Of a stretch of DNA of 34,069 nucleotides, positions 23,194 to 31,686 are shown in pieces. This DNA is from a virus: IMG/VR virus record IMGVR_UViG_3300024261_000095, positions 1 through 34,069 of that record; one strand, given 5' to 3'. The notes beneath the pieces were generated by a model. It was not told the DNA's origin. It worked only from the letters and a program-made list of their open reading frames with translations, and ran no database searches. Numbering within the stretch: position 1 is the first letter of the stretch; each line of letters begins with the position of its first letter. The position numbers and the translations under genes were made by a program.

Positions 23194-23967
23194 TTATGCT
23201 CCTTCGAATGTGTGATTTACGAAGACTTTTAATGTGTCGTTTGCAGTTTTCTCGAAAGGACTTGCAAAGTTAAAGTGACATAGTAATTTTGCTGCGTTTG
23301 CTGGTGTTGCACTTGTTGCTCTATCGACAATAACTCCACCTGTTAGGTCAGCTACTGTGGTAAAGTCTCCTTTAGTCCATGAGTAAGCCCATGTTACTTG
23401 GTCTGTTGCTCCACCTGTATTATCTGCATCATTATCATTGAATCTTGGATAAAGATCTGTTAGTGTTTTAGTTGTATTGACTGATGCATGACTTGCATCA
23501 TAAGCACCAGATTGGAATGTTGTTCCAGAAGATCCTGATACACCATAAGTGTCACCTTCATCTGGGGTTGTGGTTGCAGTTCCTAAAATCATAGCACCGT
23601 AAACTGCACTTGCAGTTGAACCGTTACTTACAGTTGATGGTGAAACTGTTGCTGTTGGATAATGGAATAAGTGACCGTCTCCAGCAAATCCTGCACCTGC
23701 TGCTCCTGCATCAGCATAAGTTGCTCCGTCTGCTTTCTTACCTGCAATTTTATTAGCATAGTAAATATCTCCAGTTGATGTAACTAGATTATGTGTAAAT
23801 TGCCATTCTTTATGTAATGTACCATCGGTTTCTTGTCTGGTACGTAGAGCAGTAACGTTATCTGCTACGTTGATTTGAACTCCTCTTTTATGATATTTTG
23901 GGAGATTATCTTTAAATGAATTGAATTTTTCTATTCTTTCTTCGACTGAATCGCCTGTAACTTTCAT
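23194..23967 (-). CDS. Tail/virion structural protein of unknown role
   Basis: A 257-residue protein beginning MKVTGDSVEERIEKFNSF. After a helical N-terminus it is beta-rich and Ala/Thr/Gly-rich, with QFTHNLVTSTGDIYYANKIA and WAYSWTKGDFTTVADLTGGV; the end LKVFVNHTFEGA resembles the last strand of a phage structural domain. An upstream ATG at 23976 is only 12 nt from the TATA box (23988-23997), so the ATG at 23967 (21 nt) is preferred. It lies just after the hub gene and is likely a baseplate or fibre-base protein. Confidence 0.62.
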   Translation of the reverse strand: MKVTGDSVEERIEKFNSFKDNLPKYHKRGVQINVADNVTALRTRQETDGTLHKEWQFTHNLVTSTGDIYYANKIAGKKADGATYADAGAAGAGFAGDGHLFHYPTATVSPSTVSNGSTASAVYGAMILGTATTTPDEGDTYGVSGSSGTTFQSGAYDASHASVNTTKTLTDLYPRFNDNDADNTGGATDQVTWAYSWTKGDFTTVADLTGGVIVDRATSATPANAAKLLCHFNFASPFEKTANDTLKVFVNHTFEGA

Positions 23968-23987
23968 ATTAATCATATTGCGTTGGT

Positions 23988-23997
23988 GTATATAAAG
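23988..23997 (-). promoter_or_regulatory. TATA box for the tail structural gene
   Basis: Minus-strand CTTTATATAC, 21 nt before the ATG at 23967, placed between the hub gene and this gene. It separates the tail-core and fibre transcripts. Confidence 0.6.
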
Positions 23998-24006
23998 ATT
24001 ATTATC

Positions 24007-26175
24007 CTAGTAGGTGGTTCTGGATACAGACGTATTAATGTCAATACCGCTAATAGAGTCTATGGTTTGCTTCTCAACATCATATCCTGAGAATGCATAT
24101 TCACCTAGACTTACTTTTGTTGTACCTTCAGGGTATGCATATTCTATTGATTTTACAGTCATTGAGAGTGGGGTAATAACACCGCTTGATATTGTTCCTA
24201 TTCCTTTAGTTAGATAATGAACATATACCTTTTGACCTACAACCAAGCTATTGACCAATGATTGTCTGAATGCATCAACTCTAGTATTTATATTTTTGTT
24301 ATCAGCAATATAATTAGTTTTAAATGTAATTAGATCATGACCATGTCCAAGTTGTGGAACAGATATGTTTCTATGATATAGACCATTCTGACTAATGGAA
24401 TATGGATCACTTTTATACTGAATTAATGATGCTGATGGATTTGAGGAGGTATTATACACATATGAGAAAATATATGTGTGACTATTGGCATCAGTACTAA
24501 ACACGGACACTTTGTTATTTGTTGTATCAACCCTGTATCTGTTTCCCGTTAGACCATAGTAATTTTCAGAACCTACTAATTCAGAAATTTCAACCCCATC
24601 TCTAGTAACTTTTGTTACTCTTTCAATATTGGCAATAAAATAATCTGCTGATTGTAAAGTAAAAGGTGTAGCCCAATCATTTGCTGCTGTGGTTACTGTG
24701 TAACTTTTTACACGTGGAATATGTTTTAATGCACCAGTAACATATATTGAGTTAGCAGTGTTTGTATCATCTTTACCACTTCCTATTAAATTAAATGTGT
24801 GATCACTGACCACGTTATTCAAATGACTTGTTACATTTATAACCAATATTTTTCTTGGGGTTATTCCAAACGTATGTACATCAGGATCCATCATGAATAA
24901 TGCTTTAAGTATATTTAAAAAACTACCAGTCGCAATAAAAATTTCCTGTATGTTTCTTGACGGATTGTCTTCATAATATACATATATGTCATCAGTTAAT
25001 TCCTTCAATATACTTTTAATAATTGCATATATTTTTGGATCTTCTAATGCGGTAGGATGTGCAAAAAATATATTTCCTTCCCTTTTACCAAATTGTAATG
25101 TTGTTGACTGAGCCTTGTAAAGTAATTCGGTATCAGCAGCAAATGTGGTTGATGATATTTCAGTATCAAATATTTCCTTTGAGAAACTAATACATGATAT
25201 TTTTTTATTACTTCCTTTATCATTAACCTTCCATACTTTACCACCAAACTTCATTGTCATGGTCTGTGGCTTACTTATGTATATCAACTTAGCCTCACTT
25301 TCCTCAAGTACAGTATTGTAAAATCTAAACTGTAAAGGATATATAAAACAACCAGTACTGCCAACATATCCTGTACTTTGGTTATACTGTTTAAAGAAAT
25401 GCATGTTGGTGGTTGTGTTTAAGTCTCCACTGTAACTTGAACTTGTTATTGTTTTTTCATCATTGTTTATTTGTAGTCTAAATACCCCCCCTTGTCTGGT
25501 GATTCTTAATAGCGTTGGTGATCCAATGGTTGTTGAATTAGTATATGTTATTACATTGTCAGCACCTGAACCAGTGTTAGCCGTTATCCTTACTACGTTT
25601 GTGGACATGTTAACTTCGACTCTAAATCCTTTACTGTTGGCAGTGTCATAATTGTCAACTAAAGTTTGATATATGTTTGACGAAGACTTGTTAAAAAATT
25701 GTAAAAACACCTCAAAATTACCTGATAAATCAATTATTGGTGGATTTAAATTACTGTCACCTATGTATTTTTTTGTAATCTCTATACCATCATCACCGAT
25801 TGAATCAATTTTATGTTTGTAATGACCAACGAATTTGAATCCAACATTTGCTTCATCAGAACTCATGTCACCTACACAGTCTTTAACAACATATGGTGAT
25901 GAGTTGACATCATCCTGTTCAAACCCACTTTCGTCCCTGAACCCACCGTAAAAATTCCATATTCCACGAAGATTTTTAGTATCAACAACATCTTGGATAT
26001 AATATATTTCATCACCTTGCTGTACATCATGTTCTCCTGATACGGTTACAGACATGCTGTCAGAAGCACGAAGACCAGCCATTACAACATTAGCCCTTTT
26101 TGGGGTAAACATTAATCGTTTTGTAATGTTATTAGTAGTACCTTTTCTTATGCTAACTACCTTTACTTTGCTCAT
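24007..26175 (-). CDS. Tail hub/tip protein with inserted lectin-like domain
   Basis: A 722-residue protein in the position of the tail hub, after the distal tail protein. The N-terminal part (1-65) and residues about 300-720 fit hub-type beta barrels of the gp27 kind. Residues about 68-300 look like an inserted concanavalin/LamG domain: GIWNFYGG, GNFEVFLQFFNKSS, RVEVNMSTNVVRITANTG, LLRITRQGGVFRLQINN and LQFRFYNTVLEESEAKLIY. Such domains bind carbohydrates or proteins. Its start overlaps the distal tail gene by ATGA. The hub would cap the tail tube and hold the baseplate; the inserted domain could touch the host surface. The hub call rests on order and size. Confidence 0.72.
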   Translation of the reverse strand: MSKVKVVSIRKGTTNNITKRLMFTPKRANVVMAGLRASDSMSVTVSGEHDVQQGDEIYYIQDVVDTKNLRGIWNFYGGFRDESGFEQDDVNSSPYVVKDCVGDMSSDEANVGFKFVGHYKHKIDSIGDDGIEITKKYIGDSNLNPPIIDLSGNFEVFLQFFNKSSSNIYQTLVDNYDTANSKGFRVEVNMSTNVVRITANTGSGADNVITYTNSTTIGSPTLLRITRQGGVFRLQINNDEKTITSSSYSGDLNTTTNMHFFKQYNQSTGYVGSTGCFIYPLQFRFYNTVLEESEAKLIYISKPQTMTMKFGGKVWKVNDKGSNKKISCISFSKEIFDTEISSTTFAADTELLYKAQSTTLQFGKREGNIFFAHPTALEDPKIYAIIKSILKELTDDIYVYYEDNPSRNIQEIFIATGSFLNILKALFMMDPDVHTFGITPRKILVINVTSHLNNVVSDHTFNLIGSGKDDTNTANSIYVTGALKHIPRVKSYTVTTAANDWATPFTLQSADYFIANIERVTKVTRDGVEISELVGSENYYGLTGNRYRVDTTNNKVSVFSTDANSHTYIFSYVYNTSSNPSASLIQYKSDPYSISQNGLYHRNISVPQLGHGHDLITFKTNYIADNKNINTRVDAFRQSLVNSLVVGQKVYVHYLTKGIGTISSGVITPLSMTVKSIEYAYPEGTTKVSLGEYAFSGYDVEKQTIDSISGIDINTSVSRTTY

Positions 26176-26993
26176 GTTATCACTAACGTTTTACTTCTGG
26201 TTGCAGGTGCAACAGGATCAGTCCATGCACTTCCAAGGTACACTACACTAGCCTCATCACTGTTAGCATTTTTTAAACCAAAGGTAATTCTGTAACTACC
26301 AGCAGTCAAACCAGTCAATGTCTCAGTACCAGTTAAGCCACTTGTTGTTCCTTCAACAATCTCCCAAGGAGAATTATTAAGTTTGTATTTTATTTTATAA
26401 CCAGTGATTGGTTCTGGAGTACCTGCATATCCACTAAATGCCTTCCAATCAATATCAATGTTTCCACTACCAGCACTGGTTTCACTCATAATAATTTCAT
26501 CTGGTCTTTCTGGTATGTCTGCCTCTAACAATGCTATCACATTACCTACCATGAACTCAAGTGATACTTCCCATACGATAGGAGAATCACCACTAACGTT
26601 AAATCTCATTGAAGCTATAGTTCCAAAATCTGCCAATAACTCATTGCCTGCATCATCAAGTATTAGTAATCTATATCCATCTCCTATTGATTTGGGTACG
26701 AATTCCTCTCTAAACTTGCTTATCTGTTGATACACACTTAGTGCAGTTCCAGCCGAAAATACATTGTTTGTTATAGTTCCAAAATCATCACTGTCAACAA
26801 GTGTCCATGATATGCTCATAGTCGCACTGTTACCCTCCATTTTAATCAGCATGTTCTCTTCATGTGATTCTTCTGGAAGTGGCATCGGACTTACTGGTGT
26901 ATTTACAGTCCACGTTAATTGGTTAAGATTGCTTATTCTAAATGCAACATCAGTGGTATTGTCCATTTGTTTTTGTAATATTATTTGTGTCAT
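26172..26993 (-). CDS. Distal tail protein with C-terminal fibronectin III domain
   Basis: A 273-residue protein. Residues 1-155 fit a distal tail protein: a beta-rich ring-forming domain with NQLTWTVNTPV, SATMSISWTLVDSDDFG and VWEVSLEFMVG. Residues about 160-265 form a fibronectin type III module, with IDIDWKAFSGYAG, ITGYKIKYKLNN, ETLTGLTAGSYRITFGL and a last strand. Such Ig-like modules decorate tails and may bind cells. ATGA overlaps link it to the tape measure gene upstream and the hub gene downstream, a typical order of tail genes. Confidence 0.72.
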   Translation of the reverse strand: MTQIILQKQMDNTTDVAFRISNLNQLTWTVNTPVSPMPLPEESHEENMLIKMEGNSATMSISWTLVDSDDFGTITNNVFSAGTALSVYQQISKFREEFVPKSIGDGYRLLILDDAGNELLADFGTIASMRFNVSGDSPIVWEVSLEFMVGNVIALLEADIPERPDEIIMSETSAGSGNIDIDWKAFSGYAGTPEPITGYKIKYKLNNSPWEIVEGTTSGLTGTETLTGLTAGSYRITFGLKNANSDEASVVYLGSAWTDPVAPATRSKTLVIT

Positions 26994-28822
26994 ATTCTAC
27001 CTCTGCTAGCTGATGATTCCTGTAATACATCTAATATAGTTTTCTTTAATTTTCTCATATCGTCATCACTTCCATTCATGTTCTGTATGTTAATTGTGAT
27101 GTTACTACCTCCACCACTTTTACCTAGTGGGGTAACCATCTCTGCTCCTGATTCACCCATAAGATATGACTGACCACTGCTCATTCCTATACCACTGATT
27201 GGTTCATTAATTATACCACCACTACCAAACACTTTATCATAACTTCCTGTTTCAACTGCTTTCATTTTACCATCACCCCAATACCAATTATGAGCCTCTT
27301 GATCTGTTATATATCCACTTTTGTTTGTATCTGCTTTATGAAATCCTTGATCATCATAATCATTTCCACCACCTAAAATTGCATTTGTGATTGTATCAAT
27401 AATACCACCAAATCCTGCTGATACACCGTTTATACCTTTTTGGAACCATGAAATTATAGTATCCCATATACCAGTGAATGTTGTTGCAGCATTAGTAATT
27501 CCTGTTGAAAACCATGATGTTATAATACCAAATATTGATGCAGCTCCATATGCTATTTCTCCAAGAGTTCCAGAGAACCAAGTAGTTATAGAAGTCCATA
27601 TGTCAGTAAATGTACTAGTTATTCCAGCAATACCTCCACTAAACCATGCACTTGTTTTTGTCCAAAAGTCATCCCAGTCTGTTGTGGCTTCTTCTAAACC
27701 TTTTGAAAACCATGCATTTACCTCATAACCAAGACCATTAGCATCTGTACCATCTCCCCATTTGAATAAACCAGCGATGAAATCTACTGCTTTAAACACT
27801 GGTATTGTTTTTGCCAATGCATCCCATATGAGTGCTCCAACATCAACATCCTTAAACAGTACACCCATTGCGGCACCTATACCTTCATTTTCCAATACTT
27901 CAAAGAATTTGATAATGCCTTCACCTATGCTAGTACCTATTGTCATCATTTTTGGCATCCATGTTGAATAGTATGGTATAATGAATTTTCTTAAAAGTGT
28001 GATTAATATAGGTCTAAGTATTGCACCAAAGAATGTTCCTATAGGCATAAGTATGAGATTGACCGAAAATTTTATCATCTTCATAATTTGTTGGAAAAGT
28101 GGGGAAGCACTGAGAGCCTTTACAATGACACTCATGAGTATGCCAGCAACACCCATTCCAATGCCTATAGGCAACGCACCCTTTTTAGCAAGTCCACCAA
28201 GTTTGTTTAATCCTGAAAACATTTGCTTGAATCCTTTTTTCTCAACAATTCCACCACCTGTTTTTTGTTGATTACCTTCATGTTCTTCTTGTGCAGATTT
28301 AAATTCTCTTTCTGCTAATCCTTGCTCACCTTCCATTAATTTTATATCAGCTTTTGATCCACTTTTATAGGCTTGTTTTAGATTGTCTTTTGCTTGTGAT
28401 AAACCAACTTCTGCTTTTTCAAGTCTAGCTGTTGATTCTCCTAACGCATTAAATGTTGAAGTTGATTTGACTATTGTTTTTGTAACATGTTCGAATGCAG
28501 CTTGAAAACCAAATCCACCTGTCATAGTTTTTGTCATAAACGCAAAAGAACTATCAAGTCCTTTATGCTGATCTCTTATTTGCAGGTTTCTTCTGACCTG
28601 TCTATGGTGATTATCTTCTAAATCTCGATTTAATTTATGTCGTAATCTAATTAATTGGTCGTCTACTTTTTTTAATGCTTTCTTACCTCTAATTTCCTTA
28701 TCTATATTTTGTCCCATTATTGTTTGTTTTTCAACTGTAGAAATTGCATTAAGCATTGCACCGTTGAAATGATCAGTTGTAAGTGTAACTTTTTCTAATA
28801 ACTTTATATAGGCATCAGCCAT
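26990..28822 (-). CDS. Tape measure protein with EF-hand
   Basis: A 610-residue protein that sets tail length. It starts with a long helical region, then membrane-like segments (KKGALPIGIGMGVAGILMS and LMPIGTFFGAILRPILITL), then W-F-x-G repeats (AWFSGGIAG, TWFSGTLGE, SWFSTGITN, SWFQKGING) typical of tape measures. The segment DTNKSGYITDQE (27296-27331) is a complete EF-hand calcium loop. The end ITINIQNMNGSDDDMRKLKK is typical too. An upstream ATG at 28846 touches the TATA box, so the ATG at 28822 is preferred. The protein is short for a tape measure, which implies a short tail of roughly 90 nm if the usual length-to-residue ratio holds. Confidence 0.85.
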   Translation of the reverse strand: MADAYIKLLEKVTLTTDHFNGAMLNAISTVEKQTIMGQNIDKEIRGKKALKKVDDQLIRLRHKLNRDLEDNHHRQVRRNLQIRDQHKGLDSSFAFMTKTMTGGFGFQAAFEHVTKTIVKSTSTFNALGESTARLEKAEVGLSQAKDNLKQAYKSGSKADIKLMEGEQGLAEREFKSAQEEHEGNQQKTGGGIVEKKGFKQMFSGLNKLGGLAKKGALPIGIGMGVAGILMSVIVKALSASPLFQQIMKMIKFSVNLILMPIGTFFGAILRPILITLLRKFIIPYYSTWMPKMMTIGTSIGEGIIKFFEVLENEGIGAAMGVLFKDVDVGALIWDALAKTIPVFKAVDFIAGLFKWGDGTDANGLGYEVNAWFSKGLEEATTDWDDFWTKTSAWFSGGIAGITSTFTDIWTSITTWFSGTLGEIAYGAASIFGIITSWFSTGITNAATTFTGIWDTIISWFQKGINGVSAGFGGIIDTITNAILGGGNDYDDQGFHKADTNKSGYITDQEAHNWYWGDGKMKAVETGSYDKVFGSGGIINEPISGIGMSSGQSYLMGESGAEMVTPLGKSGGGSNITINIQNMNGSDDDMRKLKKTILDVLQESSASRGRI

Positions 28823-28847
28823 TTGATTGGCTTTCTTTTGGTTCATG

Positions 28848-28857
28848 TTATATAAAT
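28848..28857 (-). promoter_or_regulatory. TATA box for the tape measure gene
   Basis: Minus-strand ATTTATATAA, 26 nt before the ATG at 28822 and only 2 nt before the alternative ATG at 28846, which decides the start. Confidence 0.58.
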
Positions 28858-28867
28858 AATGATAAAA

Positions 28868-29385
28868 CTATTTAAAGTTTTTAGCCATTGCACGATTTGT
28901 TGGCATACTGCCTGCACGCTGAGACTCTTCCATATAGTCTCTATGATAGGAAAGTAGTTTTTTTAGATAGTCTAAGGGTAGTTTGTCTACTTGCTCTTTG
29001 TCCCAACCAAATTGGCTGGCACAGTGGTAGTAGATGCTGTATCTAACTTGTTCAATTCCTCTGAGCTTATGAAGGTCTCCATCCAATCCTCTATATATGT
29101 CGTTAAAGGGTGTACCTTCACTATCTCCTTTAGTATCGATTTGATTATCTTGGAATCAGTGAATTTTATAGCATTCATGTCTCCCACTTTAAATGGGGCT
29201 TTTTTAATTGTTAGTAATAATAAATTCATTCTGTATTTTTGTATGTCAATTTTTGGTTTACTGACATCACTAAGGTCTACAGAATTTCCTATAAGTGTTT
29301 CAGTGTCACCGAATGTCAAAGAGTCTTCAAATTCAACTACAGCCTTCTCCCCTTTCCATAATATCTCTATAGGTATAAGAGCCAT
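28868..29385 (-). CDS. Tail assembly chaperone long form (GT-type), by -1 frameshift
   Basis: A predicted fusion of 172 residues: 94 codons from the first chaperone frame, then 78 from the overlapping frame that ends at 28868. The switch is at CCCTTTA (29104-29110), read C CCT TTA in frame; after slipping, the protein continues L-N-D-I-Y-R-G-L. The downstream part has QFGWDKEQVDKLPLDYLKKL, the pattern of the C-terminal domain of tail chaperones. In lambda and many other phages the long form binds the tape measure protein and recruits tube subunits. It lies between the tube gene and the tape measure gene, as expected. The second frame has only a TTG (29086) for separate initiation. Confidence 0.74.
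28987..29385 (-). CDS. Tail assembly chaperone short form (G-type)
   Basis: The zero-frame product is 132 residues: MALIPIEILWKGEKAVVEF at the start and NLVGTKSK at the end. It is a soluble alpha/beta protein of the size of phage G-type chaperones. It follows the tail tube gene and overlaps the second chaperone frame by 100 nt. It would coat the tape measure protein and hold tube subunits until assembly; chaperones are normally absent from the finished virion. Confidence 0.75.
   Translation of the reverse strand: MALIPIEILWKGEKAVVEFEDSLTFGDTETLIGNSVDLSDVSKPKIDIQKYRMNLLLLTIKKAPFKVGDMNAIKFTDSKIIKSILKEIVKVHPLTTYIEDWMETFISSEELNKLDTASTTTVPANLVGTKSK
29104..29110 (-). other. Candidate -1 slippery heptamer C CCT TTA
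   Basis: In the frame of the short chaperone the codons are CAC CCT TTA, which fits X XXY YYZ exactly. The -1 frame is open from about 29155 to 28868. No downstream pseudoknot could be assessed by eye. Confidence 0.6.
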
Positions 29386-29429
29386 AAGAAAATATAAAAT
29401 CGGGTTACTAATAAGGCTTGTGGTAATAA

Positions 29430-30467
29430 CTATGTTGTGTCTACTGTTACGAATGAGTATTTTGCTTTGAAGTTAAGTTCTTCATAAATAACTTCTGCTG
29501 GTTCAATGCCACTTGTACTGTGATCATTTAATGATATTCCACCAAATTCAAATTTCATTGATTTAGTACCGTTTGTGAACATTAATTCCAATGCAACATT
29601 GCTTGAATCCTGTGGAAGTACTTCAACTTCGGTTCTTGATTGATCAATTACATGTTGTAACAGAGTTTTATCTTTGAATGTTGTTTTGAATCTTCCACCA
29701 ATGTCAAATATTTTTCTGAATGATGTTTGTGCATAGTGGCTACCTAATCCATATAACAATTCGTTGTTAGTAGTAAATGTGACATCAACATCTTGAATTT
29801 CTGCAACTGCTGTAAGTGCATTACTGACACCTGTTGCTAGTTTTAATGAACCGTGTGCAAATGTATATGGTGTTGATGGTTGGTTGGTTATTGCATCTTG
29901 TTGTACCATTGTAGATGTAGCTGCTGCAATGTCAGCAGTGTCTTCTTTGGCAAATGCCATATCAATAGTACCATTAACTGTTTCACCTATGGTTGTAGAA
30001 ATTCCCACGGAATTAACTACACATCCTTTTAATGTTCTGGTTAAAATATTATCAGTTCCAGCATTAACTTGTATTCTGGTTGCTAATGATGGTGTTGCTA
30101 ATGGTGATACACTTGTTCCACTAGTTCCTGTATAAATTACACCACTTGCTGCTGCTGGATAAGTGTATGTTCCAGATACTTCAGTAGGTGTACCATAAAT
30201 TGATTTAAATAATTTGTAAGACTGAGTGTCATCAAAAACAAATCCTATGCTGCAAGATCCTTGTTGTTGACCATAAGCAAATTTAGAAGGTTCTACTTGA
30301 CCTAATTTGTTAAGTTGTATTTGACTGGTATTAAGTGATAATGAGCTTACTTTTTGTTGTAGACCGAATGTGTCAGCGTATGTTGGGGCATTTGAAGAGT
30401 GGTCTGCAAAATCTGTTTCGTAACCGTATGCTATAGATGCAGATCCTCCAGTATAAGCAGATGCCAT
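29430..30467 (-). CDS. Major tail tube protein
   Basis: A 345-residue beta-rich protein with no membrane segment or signal. It has the N-terminus ASAYTGGSASIAYGYETDF, strands such as QQGSCSIGFVFDDT and QDVDVTFTTNNELLYGLGS, and the C-terminus VIYEELNFKAKYSFVTVD. These features, together with its size and place just before the tail chaperones and after a tail terminator, identify the tube subunit that polymerises around the tape measure. A TATA box (30489-30498) is 22 nt before the ATG. High expression is expected from its structural role. Confidence 0.82.
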   Translation of the reverse strand: MASAYTGGSASIAYGYETDFADHSSNAPTYADTFGLQQKVSSLSLNTSQIQLNKLGQVEPSKFAYGQQQGSCSIGFVFDDTQSYKLFKSIYGTPTEVSGTYTYPAAASGVIYTGTSGTSVSPLATPSLATRIQVNAGTDNILTRTLKGCVVNSVGISTTIGETVNGTIDMAFAKEDTADIAAATSTMVQQDAITNQPSTPYTFAHGSLKLATGVSNALTAVAEIQDVDVTFTTNNELLYGLGSHYAQTSFRKIFDIGGRFKTTFKDKTLLQHVIDQSRTEVEVLPQDSSNVALELMFTNGTKSMKFEFGGISLNDHSTSGIEPAEVIYEELNFKAKYSFVTVDTT

Positions 30468-30488
30468 ATTTTATAACACTTGTATTAC

Positions 30489-30498
30489 TATTTAAAGA
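30489..30498 (-). promoter_or_regulatory. TATA box for the tail tube gene
   Basis: Minus-strand CTTTAAATAG, 22 nt before the ATG at 30467. Confidence 0.55.
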
Positions 30499-30501
30499 TT
30501 T

Positions 30502-30915
30502 TTACTCAGCCATCTTTCTATATGAGATAGTTATGACATAATCGAACATGTTACGGAATTGAAAGTTTCTACTGTATGCAGTCAATATCCTTAAATCAGT
30601 ATAATTAGTGCCTACGATATTATCCTTGATTAATTTTACTATTTGCTTGACAACATCATTGTGTCTGTCTATATTCTGATAGGTACGTATATCTAACTCC
30701 ATTATCTGTTCATGGAAGAATGAACTTCCACCAAGACCAAAATACTCTATATTTTCACCCTTTGGTGATATCACTATCTCATCACTTCTGTCATCTATGA
30801 ATCCAACAGTTCTCTTTTCCCATACTTTGGTTATGTGAGGAGGTCTGACTGTATCCCATTTTGTCTTTATTAGTGCTATAATATCGTCTACAGCATCATA
30901 TGTTATTATAGACAT
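30502..30915 (-). CDS. Tail terminator/completion-like protein
   Basis: A 137-residue protein with an alpha/beta pattern: an N-terminal helix (DAVDDIIALIKTKWD), strands EIVISP and QIMELDIRTYQ, a helix DVVKQIVKLIKDNIVG, and a final strand FDYVITISYRKMAE. This order is that of tail terminator proteins, which cap the tail tube and join it to the head. It lies right before the tube gene. Its ATG overlaps the previous stop by TAATG. The assignment is by fold pattern and place. Confidence 0.7.
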   Translation of the reverse strand: MSIITYDAVDDIIALIKTKWDTVRPPHITKVWEKRTVGFIDDRSDEIVISPKGENIEYFGLGGSSFFHEQIMELDIRTYQNIDRHNDVVKQIVKLIKDNIVGTNYTDLRILTAYSRNFQFRNMFDYVITISYRKMAE

Positions 30916-31682
30916 TACCAGTTAACACTCCCACTTTTTTTCAACATATCTATATCTTTATCCTCCCAAGTACTATAAGAATATTCTTCCGTATATGGGA
31001 AGGAGCCAGCCCAGTGCTCATTTTTACTGAATGAGCCTTGTTGAGGTCTCTTATCTGCTGTTAATTCTGCCCAGTCCTCATCTGGCATACCGCTTGGTTT
31101 TCTACCTACATACCATAATTTTCTGGCAACTAGAAACGCCACAGCATTTATCAAACTTTTTTCCTTCTTTTTGTCCCATGTTGTAGGTGTTTTGGTGTTG
31201 AATTTTATACCATATTCTACCTGTTTATCAAGATCACTCATGGTTGCAAATTTAACATTTTTAACCCATTCCCTTATTTTTGACATGTCTGGCTTACCTC
31301 CAGTTTCTCCACCAGCAGGATAATATGCTACACGATAATCATCAGGTATTTCTGGCATGGTATCATATACTTGATCATCTTCGTCATCTCCAAACACCTT
31401 GTCATCTGGTTCTGATTTTTTCATTTGTTCTTCTGGTCTTTGTACTGAATGAACCACAGACATTGCCAGTTGATTGTCAGTTAAATCATCTTCTATTGAA
31501 ACGTTGTCCTTGTCTAAATCATCAGGTATCTCTATTGCAACGTCGTCATAAAAAATCTCATCATCTTTTGGTTCCTCATCTATTTCAGGATCTAATACTC
31601 TCGCATGACCGCCCTGACTTATTATTTCCTTCACCTTACCCATTGCGTTGGATACTCTTCCAAGCAAGCTACCACCGAACAT
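30915..31682 (-). CDS. Putative neck/tail-completion protein with acidic N-terminus
   Basis: A 255-residue protein. Residues about 30-115 are extremely acidic (DEEPKDDEIFYDD, SEPDDKVFGDDEDDQ) and likely disordered. The C-terminal half has YYPAGGETGGKPDMSKIREW and INAVAFLVARKLWYVGRKP, resembling HK97 gp10-like neck proteins in which a helix ending in a G-x-K-P sequence follows a W-containing helix. It stands between the connector and the tail terminator genes. The acidic arm is not usual for that family, so the call is tentative. Confidence 0.58.
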   Translation of the reverse strand: MFGGSLLGRVSNAMGKVKEIISQGGHARVLDPEIDEEPKDDEIFYDDVAIEIPDDLDKDNVSIEDDLTDNQLAMSVVHSVQRPEEQMKKSEPDDKVFGDDEDDQVYDTMPEIPDDYRVAYYPAGGETGGKPDMSKIREWVKNVKFATMSDLDKQVEYGIKFNTKTPTTWDKKKEKSLINAVAFLVARKLWYVGRKPSGMPDEDWAELTADKRPQQGSFSKNEHWAGSFPYTEEYSYSTWEDKDIDMLKKSGSVNW

Positions 31683-31686
31683 TTTC

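Noticed and set aside
28868-29086. Second chaperone frame as an independent gene from TTG at 29086
   Set aside because: No ribosome site or TATA box at the right place, and the preceding 69 nt in frame are open back to a slippery site; the fused product is more likely.
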